Assembly: GCF_027579695.1 (NCBI RefSeq)
Contig: NC_083577.1
Span: 94,010,539 to 94,074,538, forward strand
Reading direction: 5' to 3'
Length of the DNA: 64,000 nt
Source of the DNA: Neoarius graeffei
Taxonomy: Eukaryota > Chordata > Actinopteri > Siluriformes > Ariidae
The notes under the pieces were generated by a model. That model worked only from the letters and a program-made list of their open reading frames with translations. It was not told where the DNA came from and searched no databases. A program made the position numbers and the translations under genes. Shown here piece by piece: positions 11,084-22,744 of this stretch (the stretch's first letter is position 1; each line of letters begins with the position of its first letter).

Positions 11084-11422
11084 TTCAACTGGATAAAAAA
11101 ATAAAGAATAACATTAAAATGTCTCCGTAAAAAGTGCATTGTTAATTATGTTAAACGTTGATTCTGTCTTCTGTGTGTGTTTGGTGTGCACGGCTCTGAG
11201 ACCAAGAACACAAACGCGAATGAGCGCGCGACTCGGCGGAGGAACGCAGTGCAGGAGACATGGGGTTTTCATGGGAACTATCAGCACACTTTCATCAAGC
11301 TGTTCAATTTACACTTTCGAAGCAGCGCAGTTGTAGCCAGACATGCAGCTTGTGAACAGGCAAGGCAGGCAACTGCTTGGGGCCCAGGGGCCCCCCCGAG
11401 AGTCGGGGCCTGAGAGCTTATT
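11084..11422. other. No gene seen
   Basis: No exon is recognised. The stretch around 11340-11405 with GGGGCCCAGGGGCCCCC and the stretch at about 11946-11975 with GGGCCCCCTGG may be the broken ends of one old repeat split by the SINE, but I cannot classify it. Confidence 0.4.
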
Positions 11423-11800
11423 CTCATCTCATCTCGTTATCTCTAGCCGCTTTATCCTGTTCTACAGGGTTGCAGGCAAGCTGGAGCCTATCCCAGCTGA
11501 CTACGGGCGAAAGGCGGGGTACACCCTGGACAAGTCGCCAGGTCATCACAGGGCTGACACATAGACACAGACAACCATTCACACTCACATTCACACCTAC
11601 GCTCAATTTAGAGTCACCAGTTAACCTAACCTGCATGTCTTTGGACTGTGGGGGAAACCGGAGCACCTGGAGGAAACCCACGCGGACACGGGGAGAACAT
11701 GCAAACTCCGCACAGAAAGGCCCTCGCAGGCCACGGGGCTCGAACCCGGACCTTCTTGCTGTGAGGCGACAGCGCTAACCACTACACCACCGTGCCGCCT
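11423..11800 (-). mobile_element. tRNA-derived SINE (tail type I)
   Basis: A 378-bp SINE in reverse orientation. The target duplication is TGAGAGCTTATT at 11411-11422 and TGAGGGCTTATT at 11801-11812, 12 bp with one mismatch. Head and tail are as in the copy at 7449-7824. Confidence 0.9.
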
Positions 11801-12012
11801 TGAGGGCTTATTTATTTTGTTTTTTATTGTTTTTATTGTTCTTTCCCATTGTATTTTCACATTTGCAATTTAAAAAACTTTGGTTTCATACATTTTTTGT
11901 TGGTGTCAGATTATTTATAACATATTGGCGATGAACACTGGTCAGAAGGGCCCCCTGGAAATTTTTGCTTGGGGCCACAACAGACTCTAGAATCACCTCT
12001 GGTTGTAGCCTG

Positions 12013-12705
12013 TGTCATGGTCCTAGCTGTGGGCTTCTCTCTTCAGGTAACATCTCCACTCAGCATTACCGGCCACGCCCGCACTCACTTCCTTTTATTA
12101 GCTTTCAGTGACTGTCATTGGCTGTTGCCGATCACCTGCTTCCCCCTGGGTGTATTTAAGCTGCAGTTCTCCCTAGCCTCAGTGTCAGATCGTCTGCAAC
12201 TCTCAGCCTGATATCCTGCTCTGTGTTCCTACTACTCTGACTCCTGAAATTATTCTGTTCTGTTTGACTCTGTCTGTTCTCCAGCCCCGGTACTCTGACC
12301 TGCCTTCTGTTTCGTTTGACTCTGTCTGCTCTCCAGCCCCGGTAACCTGATCTGCCTTCTGTCCCCTATCTTGCTACCTGATTTGTGACTCTGTGTTCCA
12401 GTTTGCTCTCTAACTCCTGCCTGCTGAGGGACTGCTCGCTTGGAGACTGCCTGATACCCAAGTTCTGTCAGCCTACAGCCACAGCTCTCTGACTACGCCA
12501 GATCCTGTTAGATCTCAGCTGCTAAGCAGGCTCGGGCCTGATCAGTACTTGGATGGGAGACCTCAGATGTCACCACCAGCCATCCCTGCCTCTCAGTTCT
12601 CCTGCCTCTGGACTTCACACACAGTCTCCCAACTCCCTTTTCCCCTATTATTAATAAACTGTGGTTTGAGCGCATTTGATCTCCTCTCCTGTCTGTTCCA
12701 TGACA
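12013..12705 (+). repeat. 5' LTR of the second Gypsy element (693 bp)
   Basis: It begins TGTCATGG and ends CCATGACA, perfect 8-bp inverted ends. It holds a TATTTAAG box near 12153, a 53-bp tandem duplication at 12265-12369, a 5S rRNA-like segment at 12471-12562 and an AATAAA near 12653. Confidence 0.95.
12471..12562 (+). promoter_or_regulatory. 5S rRNA-like segment in the 5' LTR
   Basis: The segment starts GCCTACAGCC, like mature vertebrate 5S rRNA (GCCTACGGCC), and aligns with it without a gap through GGATGGGAGACC, about 92 nt. The 3' half is strongest: GCTAAGCAGG, GGGCCTG, AGTACTTGGATGGGAGACC. The 5S internal control region (A box, intermediate element and most of the C box) is therefore represented. 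The alignment is from memory of the 5S sequence; an Rfam RF00001 search would settle it. Confidence 0.88.
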
Positions 12706-15700
12706 GAACGATCTGACCACACATGGAGTCAGTGCCCGAATGCTCTGCCCTAGACCGGCTGCAGTGCACCGAGGGAGATGTCAGTCGGATGTCTGCTGAC
12801 ATTGGAGCCCTGATCCAGCTTGGTCATCAGCAGCAGTGACTGGACCAAGCACTCCAGCTGCTAACCGCTCTAGCACCCACTGCTCCTCTGAGTCAACCAC
12901 CGTCGCCCCTTGTTGCATCAGCCCCTGTCATACCCGCTGTTGACATGCCAGCTCCGGAAGGTGCTCCTGCTGCACTCGGCACCCCGGAACCCAAGGTCGG
13001 CAGTCTGGAGCGTTTTGATGGTGACCCCTCCCAAGTCCGTGCTTTCCTGACCAGCTGCCAGCTGCTGTTCGACCTGCAGCCCAGAACCTTTGCGTCAGAG
13101 GCAGCGAAGGTGGCCTTCGTCATCACTCATCTGACTGGTCGCGCCTGCCTGTGGGGGACGGCAGAGTATGAATGCCGGACACCGGCGTGTGCCTCCTTCT
13201 CCTTGTTTTCAGCGGAAATGACTAAGGTCTTCGACCTGGGCTCATCGTCAGCAGAGGCATCCAGAGGACTGTTGCGTATTCGCCAAGGCAGACAAACAGT
13301 GGCTGACTACTCGGTCGACTTCCGGACCGTGGCCCGGCGCAGCAAGTGGAACATGCAGGCACTGGTGGACACCTTTCTGCACAGCCTGGCCGACTACATG
13401 AAGGACGAACTGGTCTCATATGAACAACCATCGACACTCGATGAGGCCGTTGCCCTGGCCGTCCGCATAGACCGCCGGGTCCAGACCCGTCGACGAGAGA
13501 GGGCCCGCCAGGCTTAGTCAGTCACCAGCACACGGAGTGACCCAGCCCCTGCTACGTCTCCTGCTGTTTCTCCGCCGAGCCTTCCGGACCAGTCAGAGCC
13601 TATGGAGATCGGCCGTGCTTCCCTCAGCCCGGCAGAGCGCCAGCGTCGGATCACCTCCAATCTGTGCCTGTACTGTGGGGGTGACGGTCACCGTGTGGCC
13701 TCTTGCCCAGTAAAAGCGACGAGCTCACCGGACATAGGAGGGGCCCAGCTGGGCTCAATGACCATCCAGTCCTCCACCAGCCAGAAACCTATGCTCCAAG
13801 TCTGCCTTCGTCTGTTGGATTCCACCCACACCCTGGCCGCCCTGGTGGACTCCGGGGCCGAGGCTAACATCATGGACACTGAGCTTGCACGCCAGTTGGA
13901 CCTGCGAAGCCACCTCCTATCCTCTCCCATTTCAGCCAGGGCGCTGTATGGCCATCTCCTTGGCACCGTCACCCGCCTCACTGCCCCTGTTCTGATGACC
14001 CTGTCAGGCAACCACCACGAAATCATCCAATTTCACCTGCTCCATTCCCCCGGTCAACCTCTCATCCTGGGCTATCCATGGCTCCGCCAGCACAGTCCTC
14101 ACCTCGACTGGGCCACTGGAGAGATAAAGAAATGGGGCAAGGACTGCCATCGGACCTGCTTACGAGCCGCCATCCTAAACACCTGTACTCCACCTGCCAG
14201 CTCTGCCCCCGACCTCACTAATGTCCCAGCATGTTATCACAGCCTTTGGGAGGTATTCAGTAAAACCAAGGCCACTTCCTTGCCTCCTCACCGGCCCTAC
14301 GACTGCGCCATTGATCTCCTCCCAAGCACTGCGCCACCCAAGGGTCATCTCTACTATCTGTCCGCCCCGGAAAGAAAGGCGATGGAGACCTACATCAGTG
14401 ACTCTCTGGCTGCCGGCCTCATCCGTCCATCCTCTTCGCCCGCTGGCGCTGGGTTCTTCTTCGTGGGAAAGAAGGATGGGTCCCTGCGCCCCTGCATCGA
14501 TTACAGGGGTCTCAACGACATCACCGTCAAGAACCGATACCCTCTCCCACTGCTTACCTCCGCCTTCGAGCTGCTCCAGGGAGCCACGGTCTTCACGAAA
14601 CTCGATCTCCGGAATGCCTACCACCTGGTTTGGATAAGGGAGGGAGACGAGTGGAAGACCGCGTTCAACACCCCCACCGGTCACTATGAATACCGGGTGA
14701 TGCCGTTTGGCCTTACCAACGCGCCAGCGGTATTCCAGGCTCTGGTGAATGATGTCCTGCGAGATATGTTGAACAAGTTCGTGTTCATTTACCTCGACGA
14801 CATCCTGATCTTCTTTAAAACCCTGTCTGAACATACCCAGCATTTCCAGCAAGTGCTCCGTTGTCTCCTGGAAAACTCCCTCTTCGTCAAGGCAGAGAAG
14901 TGTGAGTTTCATGCCAAGTCTGTGGGGTTCCTGGGGTACATCGTGGCAGAAGGGAGCATCCAGATGGACCCTGCCAAAATCTCTGCAGTTACTTCATGGC
15001 CAGTACCAGAGAGCAGGAAGCAGCTTCAGCAGTTCCTGGGCTTTGCAAATTTCTACAGGAAATTCATTCGTAATTACAGCACCATTGCGTCACCCCTCAC
15101 TGCCTTGACCAGCACCAAACAGCCCTTCACCTGGACTCCGGCCGCCAACGAAGCCTTTGCCACCCTCAAGGCTCGGTTCACCACTGCTCCCGTCCTCCGG
15201 CTGCCTGATGAGGAGCGGCAATTCATCGTTGAGGTGGATGCCTCGGATGTGGGAGTCGGGGCAGTGCTCTCACAGAGGTCTGCGGATGACAACAAGCTCC
15301 ACCCCTGTGCATTCTTCTCCCGCCGGCTGTCGCCGGCCGAACGCAATTACGACGTTGGCAATCAGGAACTGCTGGCGGTCAAGCTCGCCCTGGAGGAATG
15401 GCGCCACTGGCTGGAGGGGTGCGTAGTTCCATTCCTGGTCTGGACAGACCATAAGAATCTAGAATACATCCGCACCGCCAAACGACTCAACCCCAGACAG
15501 GCCCGCTGGGCTCTCTTTTTCACCCGATTCAATTTCACCCTTTCGTACCGGCCCGGATCTCGCAACACCAAGCCTGACGCACTCTCCCGCCAGTTCCAGA
15601 AGGGTGATGCCCCCTCCAAGGACCCGGCTCCCATCCTACCTGACCCCTGTATCGTTGCTGCGCTGACCTGGGACATCGAAGAACGAGTGTGGGAAGCCCT

Positions 15701-17304
15701 CCGTGACCAACCCAGCCCCAGTGCATGCCCCGCAAGTCACCTCTTCGTTCCTGAAGACCTGCGATCCCAGGTTATACAATGGGGACACGACTCCCGTCTA
15801 GCCTGCCACCCTGGTTCCACTTGCACCTACCACCTGCTCGCCCAACGGTTCTGGTGGCCTACTATGAGCAGGGATGTGCGAGACTTCGTCCGAGCCTGCC
15901 CTACCTGTAACCAAAATAAGTCCTCCAGCCGACCTCCTGCCGGTTTGCTCCAGCCTCTGCCCATGCCTATGCGACCCTGGTCCCACATCTCCCTGGATTT
16001 TTTTACGGGTCTACCCCCTTCTAACGGGATGACGGTCATACTCACCATCGTGGACCGCTTTAGCAAGATGGCACACTTTGTTCCCCTCCCTAAACTACCG
16101 TCAGCCAAGGAGACTGCCCAAATCGTCTTGCAACATGTCTTCCGCATCCATGGGCTGCCCAAGGACATCGTTTCGGACCGGGGGCCGCAATTCGCCTCCT
16201 CTTTTTGGAAGGAGTTCTGTCACCTACTCGGGGCCACCGCCAGCCTCACCTCCGGATTCTGACCCCAGTCCAATGGCCAGTCTGAGCGGACTAACCAGGA
16301 GTTGGAGAAGGCACTTCGGTGCATGGCGTCACGCAACCCTAGGGCCTGGTGCGAGCACCTGCTGTGGGTGGAATACTCTCACAACTCCCTCACCAGCTCA
16401 GCCACCGGGCTGTCCCCATTCCACTGTGTGTATGGCTACCAACCACCCCTGTTCCCCAGCCAGGAGGGAGAGGTCACCTGCCCGGCTGCCCTCACCTATG
16501 CACGCCGGTGCCGCCGCACCTGGTCTCAAGCCCGCGCTGCACTCCTCAAGTCAGTCACCAGCTACTCTACTGGTGCCAACCGGCAGAGGATGCCTGCGCC
16601 CACCTACCGGGTGGGCCAGAAGGTGTGGCTATCTGCCAAGGACCTGCCCCTCCAGGTGGAGTCTCGTAAGCTAGCACCTTGGTTCGTCGGACTATTCCCT
16701 ATCCAGAGGATAATCAGCCAGTCTGCTGTCTGGCTCCGACTACCCAAATCCATGAGAGTGCACCCCACCTTCCACGTCTCTAAGATCAAGCCAGTGCACG
16801 AGAGCCCGCTGGTCCCAGCTGCACCTCCTCCTCCTCCTCCTCGTCTCATCGACGGTGGCCCGGTCTACTCCGTCCGGCAACTGCTGAAGTCACGACTCAG
16901 GGGCAGGGGCCTCCAATACCTGGTGGATTGGGAGGGCTATGGTCCTGAGGAGAGGATGTGGGTTCCCGCTGGAAGGATTCTGGATCCGGCCCTCATCGCC
17001 GACTTCCATCGGCTACACCCTGACCAGCCTTCCATCCGACGGGGCCGATGTAGGGGTTCTCACCAGGCGGATCCACTTCCAGACCCTGCCCCGGCTCCAG
17101 CACCTGAGCCTGACACTGAACCGAATCCTGGGCGGGGGCCCTTGGATGACGATTCTTCTGATGGTGAAGAGGGTGCAGAGGCTATGGACACTGACCGGTC
17201 AGAGGAATTCTGACCCTCCACCGGTATTCCCCCTCCTCCCTCCCATCTTGGTGGATCTGTGGCTAGGGACTTCTGGAGCCGTCCCTTGAGGGGGGGGGGG
17301 GTTC

Positions 17305-17988
17305 TGTCATGGTCCTACCTGTGGGCTTCTCTCTTCAGGTAACATCTCCACTCAGCATTACCAGCCACGCCAGCACTCACTTCCTCTTATTAACTTTCAG
17401 TGACTGTCATTGGCTGTTGCCGATCACCTGCTTCCCCCTGGGTGTATTTAAGCTGCAGTTCTCCCTAGCCTCAGTGTCAGATCGTCTGCAACTCTCAGCC
17501 TGATATCCTGCTCTGTGTTCCTACTACTCTGACTCCTGAAATTGTTCTGTTCCGTTTGACTCTGTCTGCTCTCCAGCCCCGGTACCCTGACCTGCCTTCT
17601 GTTTCGTTTGACTCTGTCTGCTCTCCAGCCCCGGTAACCTGATCTGCCTTCTGTCTCCTATCTTGCTACCTGATTTGTGACTCTGTGTTCCAGTTTGCTC
17701 TCTAACTCCTGCCTGCTGAGGGACTGCTCGCTTGGAGACTGCCTGATACCCAAGTTCTGTCAGGCCACAGCTCTCTGACTATGCCAGCTCCTGTTAGAGC
17801 TCAGAAGCTAAGCAGGGTTGGGCCTGGTCAGTACTTGGATGGGAGACCTCAGATGTCACCACCAGCCATCCCTGCCTCTTAGTTCTCCTGCCTCTGGACT
17901 TCACCCACACACATACTCCCTTTTCCCCTATTATTAATTAACTGTGGTTTGAGCGCATTTGATCTTCTCTCCTGTCTGTTCCATGACA
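17305..17988 (+). repeat. 3' LTR of the second Gypsy element (684 bp)
   Basis: It has the same ends and layout as the 5' LTR. It is nine bases shorter, the difference lying at the start of the 5S-like segment. Confidence 0.95.
17763..17848 (+). promoter_or_regulatory. 5S rRNA-like segment in the 3' LTR
   Basis: This is the same segment as at 12471-12562, lacking the first few bases. At AGAAGCTAAGCAGGGT it is closer to canonical 5S rRNA than the 5' LTR copy. At GAGCTC it is further away (5S: GATCTC). Confidence 0.85.
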
Positions 17989-17993
17989 GCCTG

Positions 17994-18852
17994 CCTTCTT
18001 TGTGATTTTAAAAATAAATCATTCGATAAGCCAAAGCAATAGAGTGGAAAGTTTCAACTTATGTTTGCCTTGGATAACTTTGCCTAAAACATGGTGGTGT
18101 ATACTGATTTTTTTTCCCGAATTTTTTTTTTGTGTAGGTGTAACGGATGCCAGATTGCTAATGTATCTCAGTTCCATAGGCTACATGGTTAGGGGATCTT
18201 TTGTCCTCATTGCTTGGCCCAGATCAAACCATTAAACACGCTTAAATTATTCTTACTCTTGCCACATACATGATTTTTTTTAAAAACTGATGATATTCAG
18301 TTCAAACACCATTAAAAGTAATTTCAGTAATAGATCTCTTGTGTGATGTGTAATTCACCCTCTCATTTAAATATGGCGGAAATGTTTCGGCGCGCGCTTT
18401 GCACATCACAGACCTCTGTGATTTTAAAATGCTGCTCCGGCCCTGATCATCTCTGCCCCTTTTTCCTGAGCAGCAAGGTTTGAAACTCCAGCTATGTGCC
18501 GCCACATAGTGCGCTTGTCAGTTGTCAGCATCTTTGTTGCTTCGTTCATTAACCACAGGTTACCGTATCACTGATTTTATCTGAGACGTTAACAAACATT
18601 CTAAGTAATTCTAACATGCTGTGTCAGAATGTTTATGCAGGTGCTCATGGGAGTTGTAGGCACGTAATATTACATTGCAATGCGTTTATTATATCAGATG
18701 CCTTCAGAGAAAACTACAATTAAATATATATTGTCATACCACAAAATAAACCACCCGCCAAAGTGGCTAGTGGGACTAAAGTCATTCCCCGGCAAAGCCG
18801 AATTTTACCTGCATTTGGTGGGCAGGCGGGTGCTAATGTAAAGCCCTGTAAC
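17994..18852. other. No gene; possible small TIR repeat at the right
   Basis: No exon is recognised. At about 18735-18852 the motifs CACCCGCCAAAGTGG and, inverted, AGCACCCGCCTGCCCACC look like the two halves of a short inverted-repeat element, perhaps a hAT-type MITE. The boundaries are unclear. The remainder shows nothing. Confidence 0.4.
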
Positions 18853-21018
18853 ATACACATGATATTATTCGTAAACATTGAATTAGTTTCCACTGTTATG
18901 CTAATGACACACAGTTGTATGTTTCTGCAAAACCTGATGAGAGACACCAGCTTAATAGAATTGAGGAATGTGTAAAGGACATTAGACACTGGATGCTTAT
19001 TAACTTCCTTCTGCTTAACTCTGACAAGACTGAAGTACTTGTACTCGGACCACATGCAGCTAGAAGTAAGTTTTCTGATTCCACAGTAACTCTGGATGGC
19101 CTTTCTGTTTCTTCACGTGCAGCAGTAAAAGACCTCGGGGTGATTATTGACCCCAGTCTTTCATTCGAAACTCACATTGATAACATCACCCGGATAGCTT
19201 TCTTTCATCTCAGAAATATTGCTAAGATAAGAAATTTAATGTCACTACATGACGTGGAAAAACTAGTTCATGCTTTCGTTCCCTCCAAGTTGGATTATTG
19301 TAATGCCTTACTGTCTGGATGTTCCAATAAGTGCATAAACAAGCTCCAGTTAGTTCAAAATGCAGCAGCAAGAGTCCTTACTAGAACTAGAAAATATGAC
19401 CCCATCACCCCTGTCTTATCCACACTGCATTGGCTACCAATCAAATTTCATACTGATTATAAAATACTACTATTGACCTTTAAAGCACTGAATGGTCTCG
19501 CACCACAGTACCTGAGCGAACTTCTGCTCCTCTTTGACCCGCCACGCCTACTTAGATCAAAAGGTGCAGGCTATCTGCTGGTACCTCGTATAGTGAAGGC
19601 TACATCAGGGGGCGGAGCCTTTTCTTACAAAGCCCCACAGTTATGGAACAGCCTTCCAAGTTGTGTTCAGGAATCAGACACAGTCTCAGCATTTAAGTCT
19701 CGGCTGAAAACATATCTGTTTAGTCAAGCCTTGTGTTAATGGTGTTTATGAGGTAAAGGAGTAGATCTGGAGGGTCCTCAGACAGAGTGTTTTGGTAAAC
19801 TGGGATGTATGGATGCTGTCAGTCCCCACTCGCTTGCTCACTCGAGTTTGTTGACGGTGTAGTGGCTGCTGCTTTATGTCCCGGGGCTCCCTCATGCCTG
19901 TGTTACCTTCTGGATCTCCCCTTTTAGTTATGCTGTCATAGTTGCCGGAGTCCCTGCTTGTACTCAGTGCAATATGTATACTGTTCCTACTTATTCAGGT
20001 GACATTGGGCATACCTAACAACCTGTGTTTTCTTTCCCTCTCCCCCCCCCCCCCCCCCAAATCTGTCCCTCTGAGTTACATGGAGTCAACAGGAAATCTT
20101 TTGGTGGAGAGGGTGGAGACCTCGACTGGCTATCGTAGCCTGCAGGGAATCGGCCGTCAGACTTTCTGTCGCATGTCTCAGACCCGGTGAAATGTAACTG
20201 AATTGTCTTGGCCAGCCCTAAGGGTCCCATCTGCATCCCATCATTGCTGAGGAGTGTGCTCCGATCACCCAATCAAGCATCCAGCCAGAGCAGGTCATGA
20301 TATTTTTTAACCATATTAACATGCCATTGTTGTTTATTATGCTTGATGTCAAGACTCTCGTCTCTGCGAGCCTACCACACAGATTTAATACTTGTGCCAT
20401 TTTTAGGGCATACCTAACAACCTGTGTTTTCTCTCTCCCCCCCCAATCTGTTCCTCTGAGTTACATGTCGGTCCTGGGCTCGAGATGCTAAACCTCTTCT
20501 GCCCCTCAGACCTGCTTGATCCATCCTGGTGCCCTGTATCTGGTTGGAGTTTTATCGCACCGCTCCTGTGGAGGACGCCCCCATGAGGACAGTTGTTAGT
20601 TACACCTGGAAGACGCTCTGGAATCTTACAGTAATGCTTTTATGGCTGAGGACTACAGTTGACTTGCTAACTTTAGGACTGCAGTTGTCATGAACAGTTT
20701 TGCACTCAAGTTTCCATCAATGAAGAGTTTATAACATCAACGAAACTGACTTCATGTTAAAACTGTTAATGTTATAGTCATGTTTTCTGTTGTTGCCCAA
20801 ATGAGGATGAGTTCCCTTTTGAGTCTGGTTCCTCTCGAGGTTTCTTCTGAGTCTGATGTCATCTGAGGGAGTTTTTCCTTGCCACCGTCGCCACAGGCTT
20901 CATCATTGGGGATAGATTAGGGATAAAATTAGCTCATGTTTTAAGTCGTTCAAATTCTGTAAAGCTGCTTTGCGACAATGTTTATTGTTAAAAGCGCTAT
21001 ACACATAAACTTGACTTG
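18853..21018 (+). mobile_element. L2-type LINE, 5'-truncated
   Basis: A 2.2-kb 3' fragment of an L2/CR1-group LINE contains the end of reverse transcriptase, the C-terminal domain and a long 3' UTR. The UTR has an internal partial duplication: a CATACCTAACAACCTGTGTT block at about 20009 and again at about 20406. It ends with AAAGCGCTATACACATAAAC and a (TTGAC)-type tail near 21018. Shorter copies of the same 3' end lie at 50272-50630 and 58799-58913. 5' truncation is the usual outcome of LINE insertion. Confidence 0.88.
18861..19739 (+). pseudogene. L2-type LINE RT C-terminus
   Basis: The codons begin near the RT active site, which reads CYANDTQLYVSAK. The YADD motif carries an Asn in place of the first catalytic Asp, and a stop lies a few codons upstream. 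The rest is open to the stop at 19737-19739 and includes LNSDKTEVLVLGP, VKDLGVIIDPSLSF, KLDYCNALLSG, QNAAARVLTR and LHWLPIKFHTDYKILLLTFKA, the conserved C-terminal block of L2-group LINEs. No start codon or endonuclease is present. It is a dead fragment. Confidence 0.88.
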
Positions 21019-21325
21019 ACATACGTGTGCACACACTGCCAGAGCCGGGTCAGAACACTACCATGCTGCTTTGTTGGGGGTGGGGAGGAGTGTTACAATT
21101 TAAAAAAAAATACAATGGATTTTTTTCAGTTCAGTTGTGTTTCATTTTGTGATGTTCTACCAGGTGTTTATTCTATAGGTTCTACAAGTTAGTCAGTAAA
21201 TCCAGTCGATTGTTTCAGAGGCATTAGGTTTTGTAAGGGCTGTGGCAATAATACAACAACGCGTTGACAGAAAATGTACTTTTAATACTTAAGTATTTTT
21301 AAACGCAAATACTCCAGTACTTTAA
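21019..21325. other. No gene seen
   Basis: AT-rich sequence with no recognisable exon or repeat boundary. It ends at the TAA that flanks the next transposon. Confidence 0.5.
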
Positions 21326-21599
21326 CTTAAAGCATATATGCAGAGTCATGGCCTCACTTTCGTTTATAAATGCCTTGAGACCTCAAGAATGGCACTGGAA
21401 TAATTTTAAGTGTTAACAATAAATCTAATATAGTAATTTTTATGATTAAAGTGATTTATATAGGTAGCGGTCTGAGTGAATGACCTTGACGTCCGTAACG
21501 TCACAGCAGGAAGTCTATCGGTCTCATCGCCATTTCCGCTATACTAAAACACAGAGCTGACTGCAACGCTGATCCTCCATTTTGAGCTAATTTATCGTC

Positions 21600-21863
21600 A
21601 TGCCACGTAGATGTGTTGCTGGCCGGTGCAGCAACACGACAGAAGGTGGATTTACGTTGCATTCATGGCCCAAGAATGTTCAAACTGCAAAGATTTGGAT
21701 GTGTTTTGTGAGAAGTTCACGGGCACATTGGGTGCCTATGAAGTGGTCTCTCCTCTGCTCTGCACATTTTACTGCAGACTCGTACGAGACCTCTGATCTG
21801 TTGAGGAGCGTTGGCTATAAGCCTGTATTGAAAGAGGGTGCAGTACCAATTAAAGAAAAATAA
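21600..21863 (+). CDS. THAP-domain ORF of transposon copy A
   Basis: An 87-residue frame starts MPRRCVAGRCSNTTEGGF and reads a C2CH THAP zinc finger: C5 and C10 at the N-terminus, HSWPKN in place of the usual F-P, and CSAHF for the last Cys-His pair. It ends SVGYKPVLKEGAVPIKEK before a stop. The KPVLKEGAVPTI ending is typical of THAP domains. In the genome it would bind DNA as part of a transposase or an accessory protein. The continuation in the family is probably a spliced second exon: a charged segment with EERTERTTECQIV-like codons and a GTAAGC donor lies at about 22410-22597. Whether this copy is expressed is unknown. Confidence 0.65.
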   Translation: MPRRCVAGRCSNTTEGGFTLHSWPKNVQTAKIWMCFVRSSRAHWVPMKWSLLCSAHFTADSYETSDLLRSVGYKPVLKEGAVPIKEK

Positions 21864-21908
21864 AACAAGCATTTTTTTTTAAAGTGAGTTCAGTTGCACC
21901 AGTCCTCC

Positions 21909-22256
21909 TTTATTCGTCACATGCACACTTCAAGCACAGTGAAATTCATCCTCTGCATTTAACCCATCTGAAGCAGTGAACACACGCACCCAGAGCAGTG
22001 GGCAGCCACACTACAGCGCCCGGGGAGCAGTCAGGGGTTCGGTACCTCGCTCAAGGGCACCTCAGCCCAAGGCCGCCCCATGTCAATCTAACTGCATGTC
22101 TTTGGATTGTGGGGGAAACCGGAGCACCCGGAGGAAACCCACACAGACACGGGGAGAACATGCGAACTCCACACAGAAAGGCCCTCACCGGCCACTGGGT
22201 TCAAACCTGGAACCTTCTTGCTGTGAGGCGACAGCGCTAACCACTACACCACCGTG
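21909..22256 (-). mobile_element. tRNA-derived SINE (tail type II)
   Basis: Reverse-orientation SINE with the same head as the type I copies but a different 3' half (GTGCCCTTGAGCGAGGTACC, CCCGGGCGCTGTAG, CAGATGGGTTAAATGCAGAG when read on its own strand). A short duplication, CCTCC, is seen at 21904-21908 and 22257-22261. It interrupts transposon copy A between its THAP exon and the next conserved block. Confidence 0.82.
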
Positions 22257-22744
22257 CCTCCTGGAGTATGAGCCGAGGGTTGTTGCTAAAACCCGGAATG
22301 GAACGGGACGGGACATATCGCTCGGGCAGTGACCTCCCCACGGTTGTTGTTAAAACCGGTGACATCCTGTTCCGTCCCGGGTTTTAGTAATTGTCTGAGC
22401 CCAGCAGTAATGGCAGACTACACAGTATGGAGAGAATGAGTGGACCAGCTGTCTTATTTCTAAACTGGATATTGCTGCCATCTCGCCCTTACGTGGAAGA
22501 AGTGAAGGAACGGAGAACTGAACGAACAACTGAATGTCAGATTGTTTCAAAACAATCGGCCACAAGATCGGCCATCAAGAAGCGAGAACACAGATGGGTA
22601 AGCTCCGACTCTCGTTTGTCTACCTGCATTTAGATTAATACATGTAACTTGTATTATGTGTTTAAGTTAGCAGTATAAGATTATTTAATTTGCTTCAGAA
22701 TGTGATTCAGTTCATCTGATTATTTAATTAGCCTTTTACATTTT

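Larger units (their letters stand above)
12013..17988 (+). mobile_element. Ty3/Gypsy chromovirus with both LTRs
   Basis: A near-complete LTR retrotransposon is flanked by the 5-bp target duplication GCCTG (12008-12012 and 17989-17993). Parts in order: 5' LTR; gag region about 12720-13700, ending in a CCHC zinc knuckle ([14 protein letters not shown]); protease with VDSGAEAN near 13850; reverse transcriptase about 14350-14920 with FIYLDDIL; RNase H about 15200-15600; integrase about 15750-16500 with an HHCC finger and a D,D,E core; chromodomain around 16860-17050 ([18 protein letters not shown]); purine tract about 17286-17302; 3' LTR. Gag and pol appear to share one frame. The element is broken, with about three disruptions. 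The LTRs differ by roughly 25-30 changes over about 685 bp (about 96% identical by eye), so the insertion is old but not ancient. Confidence 0.95.

Noticed and set aside
11340-11990. One named transposon split by the SINE at 11423
   Set aside because: GGGCCC-rich stretches on both sides look related, but I could not define ends or a target duplication.
12471-12562. A genuine 5S rRNA gene
   Set aside because: It stops matching after about base 92, has no oligo-T terminator in place, and lies at the same spot in both LTRs, so it is part of the LTR.
22270-22395. A small inverted-repeat element in THAP copy A
   Set aside because: GTTGCTAAAACCCGG and CCCGGGTTTTAGTAA are inverted, but the boundaries overlap sequence next to the SINE and cannot be separated from it.
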